NCBI GenBank assembly: GCA_003640385.1
Contig: RCAB01000167.1
Location: 1 to 64,000, forward strand
From: Setaria digitata
Taxonomy: Eukaryota > Nematoda > Chromadorea > Rhabditida > Setariidae
Reading direction: 5' to 3'
Length of the DNA stretch: 64,000 nucleotides
Numbering within the stretch: position 1 is the stretch's first letter; the number at the start of each line of letters is the position of its first letter. The notes beneath the pieces were generated by a model. That model was not told where the DNA came from, made no database searches, and saw only the letters and a list, made by a program, of their open reading frames with translations. Below, piece after piece: positions 15,674 to 30,500 of this stretch. A program made the position numbers and the translations under genes.

Positions 15674-18600
15674 TATGTACACATAACAACTACACAACTG
15701 TTCCATTTCACTTCAAATCAGCAAAATAGAGCTCTATGGGATATATCCCAAACTACATTATGAGGGTTTAGCATTTCTCAACTACAAGCTACAATTTTCA
15801 ATAGGAACATATCATCACATCGGATATGTTATGTTATCAAATTATCAATTAATGTTTTTTCTTTTCCATTAATTTTCATTTTTAATTACGAATATTATAG
15901 ATTACTAAGATTACTTATTTTTTTTATCACTATAAAATAATATTTCATTTAAAAAAAAAAAAAATTTTTTTTTTCATAGTTTAACCTTTGCTACCTTTTC
16001 AATCATTTCTTTATCTTATATAATGAATTCTTTGATTCAACAAACTAAGTCACTGCGCTACGCTTCATTGAATTACTTACTTAGATGATTACAATTTATT
16101 GACTTTCTTTTCTTAATTTTTTTTTTTTTTTTTTTTTTTTAGACAAATTACATTTTTTTTTTTTGACTTATTTAAAATTATGGTAAAGCTTAGTGAAGAG
16201 AATAGTCATTCAGCAACAAAAACTATTATCTCATTCCTATTACCACTTTTTTTTTTCCTTTTTAGATCATAACATTTCCTATTTTTCTGTTTGTTTTTTT
16301 ATTTTTTTTAATCCCTTGATTTATTTTATAAATTTATTATTCAAATTTACTCTCAGTTAAAAATTTAATTCATTTCAGATTTTGGAAATAAAACTCTTCA
16401 AGAAAAAAACTATTAATGAGTTAGGAAAGGATTTATCATAAACTAAAATTAAAAACTATTCCATGTAAAAGAGAAGAGGATGATCAACTATGAGTGTATA
16501 TTTTGTGGAACCCAAAAAGCTTCCAGTATGCTTATCTCTATTCAATATAATTACTGTTGCTCGAGCTATCTTCGTACAATCATCAGGAATTTTTGCTGAG
16601 CAAGAATGCCTGTAAATTTTATTTAATTAAAATGTCTTTAAAAAAAAAAAAAAAAGCAATATTAATGATAAACTATGCATTAGTTAATATTTACTCATTA
16701 CTCATTAAAAATTTTTATAATTTTCTTTAACTACTTATGAGACTGATTCTTCTAATTCAATCACAATCTCTTTGATGAATTTATTTATTTAATCATTTGA
16801 TACTATCAAATCTTTTGGTCGCATTTTTATTAATAATTATAAATCAAAAACTTAGCCTTCCTCTATGATTTCAAACTATCTTAAAAAGAAAATTAATTCA
16901 AAGAGCTAAAATGAAAAAAAAAAAAGAGGAGAAAAAAAAATTTTAGATTTGATCCAACACCAAACTCCATATGGAAGACTTGTAATTGCGAAAATCTTGA
17001 TGGTGAAGGTAATATTCATGTAAAATGTCGTCGTCAATCATGGACTATCATACCAACCATTCCATACGATAATCGATCACTTTTCTCTCATAATGTTAGC
17101 ATAATTAATTAATTACCATTAGTTCATTTCAAATATTAATTCTGATAGAAAAAATAAATTCAATTATCATTTCAGGATACGGTTTACAATATTGTCGCAC
17201 TATCAATTATGTATAGTGGTGTGACTTTTATTAACCAGGATGCATTCAAACATCACAATATTCAAATTCTCGATCTCACCAATAATCATATTGAAACAAT
17301 CAATGTCAATGCATTTCGTGGTCTTGAGGTTAATGAGCTCACTTTTTCTGTTTTTTTTTTTCTTATACTTCAGAAATGAATTCAGAAAAACTTCTGAAAT
17401 CTATCAAGAATCACATCTTACTAATAAAGTTATTCTTTTCAGAATAAACTTTATCAGCTAAAGCTAAATCAAAACAGTCTCACATCAATACCATCCTGGG
17501 CAATGACGTATCTTTATCAGTTGCAGTACTTGCACTTAGTTCATAATATGATATCCGAAATTAAATCAGATACATTCGATGAAACTCAACTTAAAAATCT
17601 GCATTACCTACATCTTGATTATAATCAGGTTATCATTTCTAATATATGAAGTGCATCAAAATAAACACTGTACGTATCAGTGACATCATTCTGCACGATT
17701 CAAAAACCAATTCATTCTTATAATATTTAAAAATTTTCCCTTACAGATAAGTATACTGCCGAAAAAATCGCTTCTTCGATTACCATTGCAAGTATTAACA
17801 TTATCGAATAATCGGATTAGTGAAATTGAAAAATTAGCGCTACCAACAACAGTTTGGTTTCTAGATTTGAAAAACAATCTCATTCCTGAGGTAATCATTC
17901 TATTCATATCTTTCATTACGTATTATCGATCATAATAAAATTATTTTAAAAATTCAGAAATTAAGATAATTTCAAGAACTACGATTTTCAGGTTTTAATT
18001 AAGTTCGAAGGACATTTGGATGCAGTAAAAATTTTCATATAAGCTTTTTCTATGTGCTTGCCAGATGTAAACTTTGGGTGATTAGAAGCTAACTTCAGAA
18101 GAGAGTCATAAAAGTTTCACTGAGCTGTCCAAATCCATCAATTCCACATTCACAAATTTACAAAATGCTTGAAATTATGGGGAGCAAAATATCCGATTTC
18201 TTTTTTTTTTTTTTTTTCACAACTCTTAAAAATGAATAATCGACTGATCTTGAGCTTTTTTTTTCTATATATGTCAGAAAAAAAGTAATAATAATTTCTA
18301 TTTATGTCAAAGAAAAAATGAATAAATGAAACTCATAAGGTAAACTTACTCCATAGAAAGTAAGAGGAGGGAATAGAGAAAAATTTTATGAAAGCATAAG
18401 TGAGGATGATTATGAAAAGGAATTTGTATTAATCAGAATAGAAATTCCATATTTCTGATCTTTTATCAAAGACATATTCATAGTTTCAATGTTGAAAAAT
18501 TGATATGAGCAGATAAGGTACTTATTCGTTCATTTATTTTCTCATTTTCATAATTCTTTCATCAAATTCACAAGCACTAAGGCTATCTTCTGATTGAATA

Positions 18601-21545
18601 AGATTTCAAACACCACGACAATTCATTTAAATTTATCAATATCTCACAATAATACGTAAAAATATGCTAATGTCTCTATTAATTAGCAGAATAATACTCA
18701 GTTGTGAAGAAACTAACTATAATTTCGTGAAACACAAAAAATTAGCCAATGCTGAGAAATATCAGATATTTAATATTTCCAGATTCCATATCTAGCACTA
18801 CGAGAGTTGGAGCAATTACGAACATTAGATCTGGAAAGTAATAATATCACTGAAATTACCAATAATCCAGAAGTGGAATTTATTTCGGAAATCGATCTAA
18901 AACTAAGCAATAATCGAATCAGGCATATTAACGACAACGCTTTTAATAGCTTTCGGAAGTTTGGTCAACTAGATTTAAGTTACAATCAGGTAATGGTCGA
19001 TATGTTATAATTTCAGAAATTAAACTGCAGCGCATAAATGCTATAAGATTTTTGTGATATTTTAGCAGACTATGAATGAAAAGCAAAATGTATATAAGAT
19101 ACAAAAAAAAAAGTAAAGGAAAAATTCACTTCAATGCTTTCAGCTTTCAGATTTCAACAATCTCCGGAAGTGCTTTTAATTCAATTAGTCAAATGCGACA
19201 AATTGATTTAAGTTACAATAGAATAGTACATATACCAGCTGGTACATTCAAGAATGTAGCTAAATCGTTAAGATGGATGAATTTGGAAGAAAATCAATTG
19301 CATCAATTACCAAATGCATTACAACCGCTACGAACACTAGAAATTTTAAATATGAATGGCAATAAGCTAACAGCGTAAGTTACTCGGGAACCTTGTAATT
19401 TTATAAGATTTATGATTTTATAAACTTATTCCGGATTTAAGCTTCCACAAATGAAGCACTAATTTAACTAGCTCCAAAAGCCAATTAATAATTCAATATT
19501 AACCAATGATTTATTTCAAATCACTTTCTCTAATATAATTCTGAACCAACTTCTCAATTCGAAATTATGAACGCATCGAAAAACTAAGTCTATAAAAATC
19601 ATCGTTTGCAGACTGGACAATAATATAGTCAATAACCTGAAACCGGTTTTAACGGAGCTTCTCCTAGCATTCAATCGGTTGACCGAAATACCAACCCAAG
19701 TACTTGATGGGATGAGTCGACTACGACATCTCGATTTATCGAAAAATAGAATCCGACATATGCAACGACTAGCTTTTGGGAAATTTGACGGTACCGGAAC
19801 AAGTCTACTAAAATTGAATCTGGCTGGAAACATGATCGAAAATATCACCGATCCTGGTGCTTTCTTATATATGAGCTCACTGGCATATCTAGATTTATCA
19901 CATAACCGTATCAGTTATCTGAATGATAATGCTTTCGAAAGACTTGAAAGTCTTGAGTCGCTTTTCTTACAGGTAAATATTATTTAGGTTCGATAGAATA
20001 TTTTTTGTAAAGCAAATCAATCAATAATTAATAAGTATTTGTATTTTATAACCATTTCACTAGAGATTTATATGCCACTTTTCTACTTCATATTATAAAG
20101 CACATTTCTTCATTATTCATTCTAGAGCAATCAACTCGATCAATTTCCCACTGCTTCACTTAGTAATTTGAAACGACTACGATATCTTCTACTGGATGAT
20201 AATCCGATACGGATCCTGCCTAACTCTGCCCTTCACGGTCTTCAATATTTAGAACGGCTGTCACTCACCCGTACAAAGCTTCAGTATATCACAGAACGCA
20301 CATTTCCTGGATATTCTGCACCAAATTTACGTTCGCTAAACTTGGCTTTCGGCCATATTAACCACATTTCCACTGGAGCATTTAGTAGTTTAAATAGTTT
20401 GGAACAGTTAACACTAAACAACAACAGATTAACAAATATTCAAACAATGGTAAGTTTCATGGATAAATTTACCGGAATATCCAGTAGCTTGGAATTGAGA
20501 TAAATATAGTTATAAATTTCTTTTTAAAAGAAAATTCCAAGAAAAAAAAAAAAAAAAGAAAATGAACAACCAAACAGCAAAGGAAGAGGATTCAGGAATA
20601 AGCCAGAATTGCAACGTTACTGTTCAGTTTACAAAACTGCTCTATTTTAAAATCTCTTTCTCTTCCACTACGAAAATCACTTAGACGTTGACGGTTTATT
20701 TTATCAATGTATTTCTCATTTGTTTCGATGAAATTTTAAAGAAATCTGCCGTTTCTTCTTAAATATAATATATTAAATCTTGCAATTCAACAATACAAGA
20801 AAAGTCATGCAGACATTTTCGTCGCTACGTAATCTACGTCAACTCAATTTGGCCGGAAATGCGATCAACATAACGATGGAACGATCGATAAGTGATATAC
20901 CAACTTTAGAGAATTTATCCTTAGCTCGAAATCGTCTGGAACAACTAAGCAAAGCAACATTCGTTAACTTGCATAACTTAGAGCAGCTGGATTTAAGTCA
21001 TAATCAACTTCGAACATTTGATTTTACATTCTTGGCTCAAAGTCTGGTGAACGTCAAACAACTGGATCTATCACACAATCATATCATTACGTAAGTTATT
21101 TTCCGAGAATTACAGTGTAAGTAATTTGAATTTAAAAATTAGAGAAAAAAAAAAAGCATAAAATTAACTCTAACATTCACCTAATTTTTGATTTGAATTT
21201 CACTAATAAGTTACTTATAGGATTGATTTGAATTCAGCAAAGCGAACCTTAATGTACCTCAACCTAGCACATAATCAACTGCAATCAATTGGAAAAAATA
21301 TGCTACACGATTTCGGTCAATTAAAAGTTCTCAAACTTAGTCATAATGAACTGATTGAAGTACAAAGTAATGCATTCACAACATGTACATTGCTTAACGA
21401 ACTTGACCTATCCCATAATCATCTTAGGATACTGCACAAAGGCACCTTTACAAAGCAGGTATGTAAAAAACTTCAAAATGATTCGAATTTTTGATTCAAA
21501 CTATTTCCATATTTTAAAATTATGATATATATATATATATATATC

Positions 21546-21576
<31 letters not shown>

Positions 21577-24500
21577 GTAATATAAAATATATCTTTAAAT
21601 GCACTGGAAGATTTTTTTGGATTTTTGATAAAACATAGATATCCAAATTTTTTTTTTAATTCATCAAAGCTAATTAGGAAAAAAAAAGTACTGTCCTTCA
21701 ATCTCATAGATAGCAATCTAGTGAGTATTATTTACAGAAGATTTACGACAGTCTCAGTCTGCAAAATAATGCTATCATCAGCTTGGATATGGACACATTT
21801 GGAGACAATAATGTACATGAACTAGATCTCGCCTATAATGAACTGAAGAAAATACCTCAACACGCATTCAGTTCCATTCAAAATAGTCTTATTAAACTAA
21901 ATTTAAAGGTACTTAGATAAAATACCATTTTTCAATTTCTTTTTGTTTTTTTTTTTCGAAGAAACATCAGTTTTTCAACCATGAAAAAAATAATTAAACT
22001 GGTAGGAATTCGTTTTTAGTAAGCAAATCAGCAAATGTTTCATCAAAAACAAAATATAACACTTCACAGTACCTTCCACTATTATCACCTATCATTCCCA
22101 CTTCTGTAAACCAGTAGACTGTAAACTATAACTCCACATAGCTTAAGTTAATTAAATTTCGTTTTAAAAATAGATGGAAGATTATTAATAATTTCAAGAT
22201 TGATATTTCTTGATCATATGAGCATGAAATAATTAAGGGAAATCGGATACGATCGATAAATACAGATGATTTTGATGGTATGGAAAATCTAATGGAACTA
22301 GTCTTAGCTGACAATCATATCGAAACTATTGAAGAAGCAGCATTTTCAAAAATGCAAAAGCTTATAAAATTGGATGTTAGCCATAATCCGATCACGTCAT
22401 GGAATCCACATGCATTTCAGGTAACATCATTTATTGGATTAAAAGTTTCAACCAGACTGATAAATTATTGATAATGCAAAATTGATAAGAAAAAAAAAAC
22501 CCTTGCATTTTTAAGCAAATACGTAGCCTTAAAAATCTTTCTAGGGCCTGAGTCACGCTATTGAAACACTTGATCTTGCAAATACAGGTTTATTTTCACT
22601 GCCAAAAATCGACAATCATGGCCTGCGACTTCTAAATATCAGCAAGTAAATAACAGCTTAAATCTTATCGTTATGTAAGCTAAACTGATGCACAATGCAT
22701 TATGTAGTTAGTTATCTTTCATTATGCACGATGTTCTCGATTTACTTTTACTTTATAAGGAATAACTAACTGCTTGGTCTTATAGCACGTGAAATCAAGT
22801 CCTTCGTATTCAACTCTTTAATCAATTATATTCATGCTTCAAAAGCTTAAATCTCATTTCAGCAACAAAATTCATGAAGTGAATGCGGCACAGCTACATC
22901 ACAATCGAAAACTGACAACACTGGATATTTCCTACAATAATTTTAAAGAACTTGATCCAGGAATATTTGCCGAACTTGTTGAATTAAAACATTTGAATGT
23001 TACTGGGAATCCAGTCATCAAATTCACAGACAAACTTCTTCAAAGTCTATATAATGTGCGTTATGTTGTGAGAACTTTTTTTTTTTTTTTCAGATGAATA
23101 CAGAAGTATTCTTAGCTTTCAGCTATAATTAAGTAATTCATATATGGGACAATTCCGTAGACTGTTTCAATGTTTCAGCTTGAAACGCTCAGAATATGTG
23201 ATATGAAGGAATTACTTCGACTACCAGAGCCACATTCATTCCGAAATTTACGTCATCTAAGAAACTTCTATGTAACTTTCTCGATCAATTCAATTAATAC
23301 TACGTAATGCGCATCCAACTTTATTCATTCTTAAGCGTAGTTTATTTATATCAGTGAAAAAATTTCCAAAGTTTAAAGGTTGTAAAATTTCAGATTTATA
23401 ATCTTCCCAATGTACAAGCCTATAACATATCAGATATGCTCAAATATCTACCTCCATTACGCATTTTGGCCATAGAAATCAGAGAAGCACGCTTGACAAC
23501 GCAATTGTACGGTGCTGATTTTAGATTACTACGAAAGATTGTAATTATGGGGAAGCACCTACTCAAAGTATGTTACCAAAACATTCAGAAGCATTTCTAC
23601 TGATTTATTTCAAAAATTCATGTGAGCTTTGAATGTGGGCAGTTATTCGCAAATCTTGAAATTTATTGGTCACGAAATTCGAAAGACTTAATCTCCTGAA
23701 GCATCAAGTGACCATGAAACTTCATAGTTCAATGTAAAACTCCTCAAAAGAAAAGAAGGATAATTTTATTTCCAACTACAATTTCTTTAATTTAAAATTC
23801 AAAATTACACTGGAACTATTTTTCAGATTGATACGGGTGCATTTGCCCAGCTACGGGGTTATAAGGTAGACTTAACGATACGCGATTCAAGAATTGATGT
23901 ATTTCCATCATCAGCGTTCAATACGTTAACTGCCGTTAGCTTCCTATCACTCTCACTACAGAACAACCAATTACAAACTTTCGAACCATTTCCGCATACC
24001 AAACCGCCAGTACTCAATCAACATGGAACTATACTACATAATCTACAATTAACGGTAGGTGTTCAAGAAATTAATTTTATACGACTATTACCAATCCATC
24101 AATAGTAACAACTACGAGGAATAACACAATTTGGGAGTGCTACAAGATTTCATTTCTTTTTTACCTCAGTAATCTCTAAGATATGATATAAACCTCAGAA
24201 ATACTTTCAAATACTTAAATGCGAAGAAAGATTTTTGTGCATAAGGAGAAAGGAAAAGGGTTCAAAAATATCGAAATCAGGTGGGGGTTAAATTACAAAC
24301 TGCTGTGATCTTAAAACAGTTTATGAATAAAGTCTATATTACCAATAAAAAAACCTAAGAAACCTACACTAAAATAAAAAGCCTATATTAGAAAAAGTTC
24401 CCAGAATAAGCTTGCTAAATAACTCAATTTTACTAGGAGCAAAATTGTATACAACTTTAAATATTTTTAGGGTAATCCAATCATTTGTGATTGTCGGTTA

Positions 24501-27500
24501 AACTGGATTGGTGAGTGGATTGAGTATTATCAGAGTGTTAATGCAGCTTATGAACAACCTCTAAGTGATACCCGATGCGCTCACCAGGCTGGTGGTGGTG
24601 CGACACTTCACAATACCTATGCTTCAACAAATCGAATAGTATGCACAATGGACGGTGTCACTGACAGTTGTAATTCAATTTCTATTTTCTCTAATTTTTT
24701 GCCTCCATTTCTGTTGATAATTTATAGAAATTTTTGACAATAAAAATTTCAATTTCGCAAAATGCAAGTTCGCTCTTACGGTGCAAATAATCACTCGTAC
24801 ATCGATTTGTCATCAAACTATACCTATCCCAAATGTATCATTGAAATGTTTTACTTTGGTCTGTTTCCTACAAATGCAAACAAGATATCAGTTTGAAAAA
24901 GAGAAAAGCAAACCCTCTGATAACTGCCAAGGGAACCATACAAGAAGCATCAAAAGTTGATATTGTTTGCGAGCAAAATTCTTCCAACGATTTCTTCTCC
25001 TCACCTGGAAATTTAGAGCTAATGTCTGCTGAACTGAATAACCTCCCGCAACATTCCCTCATCTTCAGAGAATATAATTACTGACCAATAATTTTTATCA
25101 GCGGTGCAAAAAGCAATTTCAAAAAGAAATCCAGTTCATCTGATGTGCTACCAACAAGAAACCGAAATATAGCTGCACGTCGCTCCATCATGTCTTTTTT
25201 ACAATGCATATTACACTTCCCATATAAAAGCCTGAAAGACTAAAATTCGAAAACAAAGTTCAGGATACCTAGAATTAGGTTCTGTAATGATTAGAATTGT
25301 GACGACAAGTCTGAATTACTAATTCAGAAAATACTCACCTCAGCACAATCGGCATAACATTAGTACGATGATTACTATCAATCACAGAATTCTGATTATC
25401 GATTGGAAATTTCACCAAACCACTGATTAAAGTTCGTTCCTGCACTATATTTTCTAGATGCTCCCTAAATAATAATCTTCCATAAAAAATCCTTTCACAG
25501 AAGCATAAGTAAAAGCTGCCCTTCCAGATTCCTTAAAATCTTCTAAATGAAAATAGTGTTTAAGTTCTCTTTTCTAGTACCAAAACTTCCTCAACTAGTC
25601 TAGATTTGGAAAAATGGGACATAAAATCCGAAAAAGAAACCTGTAGGGTATGAGATATTTGTAATTATAGGCAAATATGCATTTTAACGCTCGCTGTTGT
25701 ACTGCATCATCACCAACCATTAAAAGCTAAATAAAATACAGTTAAGGTAAAAAGAAAAGAAAAAGCATAAGGCATTTTCATTAGCTGCTGCATTCTACCC
25801 ATTTGTGAAACTAAAAAATGAATTAAACACCGCTGGGAATTTCTGAACAAAAAGTGGTAAGATGAAGGATTTCTGCTTACCTCGTCGTATAAATCCTGAA
25901 TTTCGTTAGTCATGTAAATACTTTTCGGAGAATTAAATTTTGCAAACAATTCCAGAAGAGCAATCAGGCTACTCCTAACTATTTTTCGGTCACTGAACTC
26001 ATCCTCTGTCTTTTTGTCGCTAACTTCTGATTTCTCATTTGAAAACCTAGGAAAACAGAAATCATTTAAAATGTGAAGACAAGAAGACAAGAAACAAAAA
26101 AATCCTGTCTAAACGAGAAGTAACTGAAATCTTGTCTATCTACTTATTTTACAAACTAACAATTGTTGAACATCGTTTGCATCATCTAGCACTGTATCTT
26201 CATCTGCAGAATAGAGCGAACCAGATGGAACCACTAATGAAATGTTTTCCTTTTTATACAAAAGACTGTCTCGTTGATATTCATTTCTGTAATGCAGACG
26301 AACTGATGGAGATAACATGTGTGAAACAGGTAGAAATAGCGAATAACATGCTGTTATTCTTTAAGCTTTTTTTATTACAATCGTTTAATAGCTCCAAATT
26401 GTCAGCTAATTAATCCAGTAGCACTTCCCTTAACTCTACCGCTACATCCATTAAGAAATTTGATGAGCCAAACTCAATATTGTTACACTTTAATGCACTA
26501 AACTTGTTTCTCAATAGTTTTTGCAGTACTGACCTGCGAAAATACCTCAAAGCATAAACTTGTGGTAACTGCTGAAAGTAACAAAATTGGGATCTGGTTC
26601 TAAGAGATTTTTTCATTATGTTATATGATTTCAAAAAATATGTTCTTACTTGAAAAAATTGAGGAAAAGAGGACTTAAAAGCCTGGTTCGACGCTCGCAT
26701 AGGTCGCTTATGCGACTAAGAATACCAAACATCTCTAGTCGAAAAGCTCCGTGATTTCGGGGACTTTCGCCAGAGATATTTGTCATTTTGTCAAGCAAAT
26801 CATTTGAACTGTCACAGCCCCTACACATAACTGCAATGAAGCACTATTTAAAATCACTAAAAAGTCAAAATAAAGTTAAAATTGAAAAAGTTAAAGAAAA
26901 CTAGAGTTAAAGCATAAGAGTAACACCGAGGTAAGAATACAATTAGATACCACTGAACAAAACATTGCTAGCTAAAATTCAAGCAAAAGGATATAAAAAG
27001 ATAAGCAGTTAACAATATAAAAACCATACTGACTTTTTAATCTCGCTTGTTCGATAAAAGATAAAAATATTTGGAAAAATATATCAATATTTAATCCATA
27101 AGCATAATCTTCGATAATATTTTTTAGCTCGCTCCATGCTATCGTGAAAGGTTCATAGAGATTTCCAACAATAACACGCAAAGGAATCTAAATAATATTT
27201 GACTTTTTATTTAAACCATTTGGAAACGATCTGATATTTAGCTTAATCTTTCAGTCATTTATCAGTAAAAAAATATACAGCGATCGCGAATTTTAGTAAA
27301 AATACATCATCTCACATTCGTAATCTGTTTCTCAATAAATACAAATGACTTACCGTCTCAATTACTGTATCGAAACCCTGCGGCATATGTTTTCTGTGCG
27401 CACCATAAGTCAGCTGGCGTAGAATCATTAAGCGTGTTCTGTATTCTTCTAAGGTCCACGGTGTTTTTTCAGACCGTAGAAGAAGTTCAAAAGCACTTTC

Positions 27501-30500
27501 TACTTCAACCTAAAAAATATTCCTTTCCAATGCGAAAAAATTATCAAAACTTCCTGGCCCAAAATTCAGATAGAAGAAATGATTCTACCTTACTGTTTGT
27601 CCCATTTTTAAAACTGAAACTAAACCAAAATTCCAGAGTAATTACAACATATCCACTAAATAAACTTACGACTGTTCCATCATCCCTTTCTTCATTACTC
27701 ACAGGAATGTTGAAGTGGGTCAGAATTTCTAAAGCAGTCTGCCGCACATAGCCATTACAGTGACCAAACATTGGCAAAATTTCATTAGCAACCTGCAAAA
27801 ACCGATGTAGATTATATTCTATGTAAATTATAGCAGATAACAATTTCAGTGATTTAAAAATCTCAGACATGAAAAGCAAGAACAAATCGTATAATCACAG
27901 AGAACATGGAGGCGTCTCAAATAAGATTTTGTCGATACAATGAAAAGTTAATCGAACTGGACCAGCTATATTACTGCTTTAAAGTTCATATTAGAAATGT
28001 TATATTAGTTTATTGACTTTCAATCTCATGTTTATTGAACTCTTATGATGTTTTCCATTGAATTGTGCGTTTTTTTTCTTTTTTTTTTTTTTAGCTTATG
28101 GCTTATAGCTTTTTCCTCAGGGAATATTAGGCTCATTTTTATAAATTATAATTTAGCTGCATCCATTATACGATACATGCATGTGCCCGAGTTATTTCTT
28201 TAAAACCTGATTTCCTCTAGAATTAAATAACATGTATGACTCAACCATTATACCAAGAACACTAGTGAAGGAAAAAAACACATAGACGTCTCTTCAACTT
28301 GAACAACAGCCGAAAAGCAGCTACTAAGAATTTACGTTAGAAACAGTGAAATTATATTTCTTTGAAAAAAAAATTCGTCCTAATTTTACCCAGCACAAAA
28401 GTCGCAACAACCACTTAAACAATTATTTAATTAAGTTCTATATTGCTAGCACTCAATATGTCAGAAAATTAATAAAAAAAAATTTGTAACCTTGCTTAAA
28501 ACAGCAACATTTTTCAGTTCCTCCAAATCTTTGACAAACGGCAACATTAAAGCCAAAGTGCGAAGAGCCAATTCGTTACTGCCCATATTTTTGTAATATT
28601 TCAGCAGAGTATCAAGAGTAAACTGGTTGAACAAACCAGGATCGCACAGAAAGCAAGCGTGTGCAGCAAGAAGTGCCAGACGGGCATCAATTTTATGTTC
28701 ACTGCTCATTGAATTTACAAGGATCTTAAACACAGCTGCAATTTCTGAAACAAAATATATCATATTTAAGTGATTAACTAAAAATTCCTGTTCCTGCTTA
28801 GTCTATGCCTTCTTCCCTCTCTTAACTGATGAATGAATTATACTACTGTAACGCTCTGATGAATTACGAATTTTCAAGTGATACCTTGCAGGTTTTCGGA
28901 CTTACTCCACAGCCAAGGATATACCATCAAGCAACAACCCACAGTTTTCCCATCGAATTTATCAGCTGATGCCAGAATATTAGTGAGTTGACTACGTATT
29001 TTTAAATGCCAGGATACATCGAAGAAACAAATTCGCCCCTCTAAACAATAATATATTACATATGTCGTCAAGGGCATCTCTCACTATTTATTAGTCTTCA
29101 TAATTCCCTTTCACTACCTTTATATTTCCACATCGGTCTTCGTTTACTGCATAAATCAGCATAAAATTCGAAAATCCTGTTAATGATGTCAACGTCTTCT
29201 CGTACAATCAACTGTGACATAAATGTACCAACAATAGGCATTATACAAAGATCAAATAGAGGAATATCGGAAATTTTGTGAAGAAAATCCAAAATTAAAT
29301 CGAGATCACACCTGAAAATGTCATTTGAAATTCAGTCAGTAAGCACAGTCTTCTAGAAAACCTTGGACAAAATAGCAAACGCAAATTTGCATTGTAACTT
29401 ATGTCCAAAATATATATATATATATATGTACATATATGCATATCAAAGAAACCTTTCAAGGTCACTCATAAGTGTACGTACTGCTGCTGTAATTAGCGAA
29501 TGCAATTGACTGTCTCCTTGATACCTAAAAGCATTAAAATTTCCCCTGCACAGCTGAACCCCTTTTACAATACCTTAAAAATAATTTCAAAACAATTTCA
29601 GCTGTCTAATATCACATAACATGATGTTATGCATTTTATGAAATGTTTTTTGACACTGGACGAATTCAGGAAAAAAGAACAAGTCAGGATTTGAAACTGA
29701 TTTTGAAAATAAACTGTGAAAATTAAGAATAGAAAGATTAATAACTAGTGAAATAATTTTGTAAAAAGCCTACTGAAGGAACATATCAAAATTAAAAATC
29801 AAATTCTAATCAGTCTTTTAGTCATTCATAAGCTGAAGTTTTCCAAAATAAAAAGTTAAGGTTCAGGAAAAATTAACCTTGCGATGGCAGTGCATAACAA
29901 TTCAATCGTTTCTTTTTCCACCTTTTCAGATTTACAATTCATGCGGTCTATTATAACTTGAAACAAGGAGGAAGGCTTATGTAGCGACCGGCCCATCTTT
30001 TGGCTTATCCAAGTAGTTAAAAGCTCAGCCAGCGCTGAAGTATTTGTAACACTAGATGATGCCACAGCCAATTTGTATTGGTTCTAAAAAGCTAGGTTAT
30101 GCAATTTTTATTTTCAGTTCTAGCTTTGTTATAAATTATATCGAGCTTTTACTATCCTTATTACTGTATCCTCCATTAATGAAAATTATCGGACTCCCGT
30201 TTTTCTTTTTCGAAAAGTTACAACAGCTTCTTTCATATCGCCGAAATTGAACACAAGAGGCGGGAATTAATAAAATACAAATTACCAAAATAACATCCAA
30301 AAGTAATCCACTATACTCCTTTGAGGTGTAAGTGCTACAGTATCGCATCGTATCTACCAAAATTTTGATTGCTACATTTCGAACATTATTTTCCTCAATG
30401 CTGAATGATGCTTGCAAAATTTCTGAGAGAAGCTGTAATTCAATTTACGTAATGAGCAACATAAATTAAAATAACGAAAAAAATAATTTTGCCAATACAA

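Larger units (their letters stand above)
13155..24871 (-). other. 11.7 kb UTP20 intron hosting another gene
   Basis: The donor (GTAGGA) follows the exon ending at 24,872 and the acceptor (TTTCAG) precedes the exon starting at 13,154. Phases match (2 then 1 base), and the two exons encode residues that are adjacent in the animal UTP20 family (the VPLAVIRGFAFLF segment followed by the LKELRRLA segment). On the opposite strand the intron contains the whole chaoptin-like gene, 16,490-24,737. Only 134 bp separate that gene's stop codon from the UTP20 exon. Confidence 0.8.

Noticed and set aside
15600..15700. Telomeric or satellite repeat
   Set aside because: It is a simple dinucleotide microsatellite inside an intron; no TTAGGC-type nematode telomere repeat is present.
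24893..25084. 63-codon plus-strand open frame just after the LRR gene
   Set aside because: It is the antisense of the UTP20 exon at 24,872-25,025, whose minus-strand reading has family similarity and correct phases. The LRR gene already ends at 24,737 with a polyadenylation signal.
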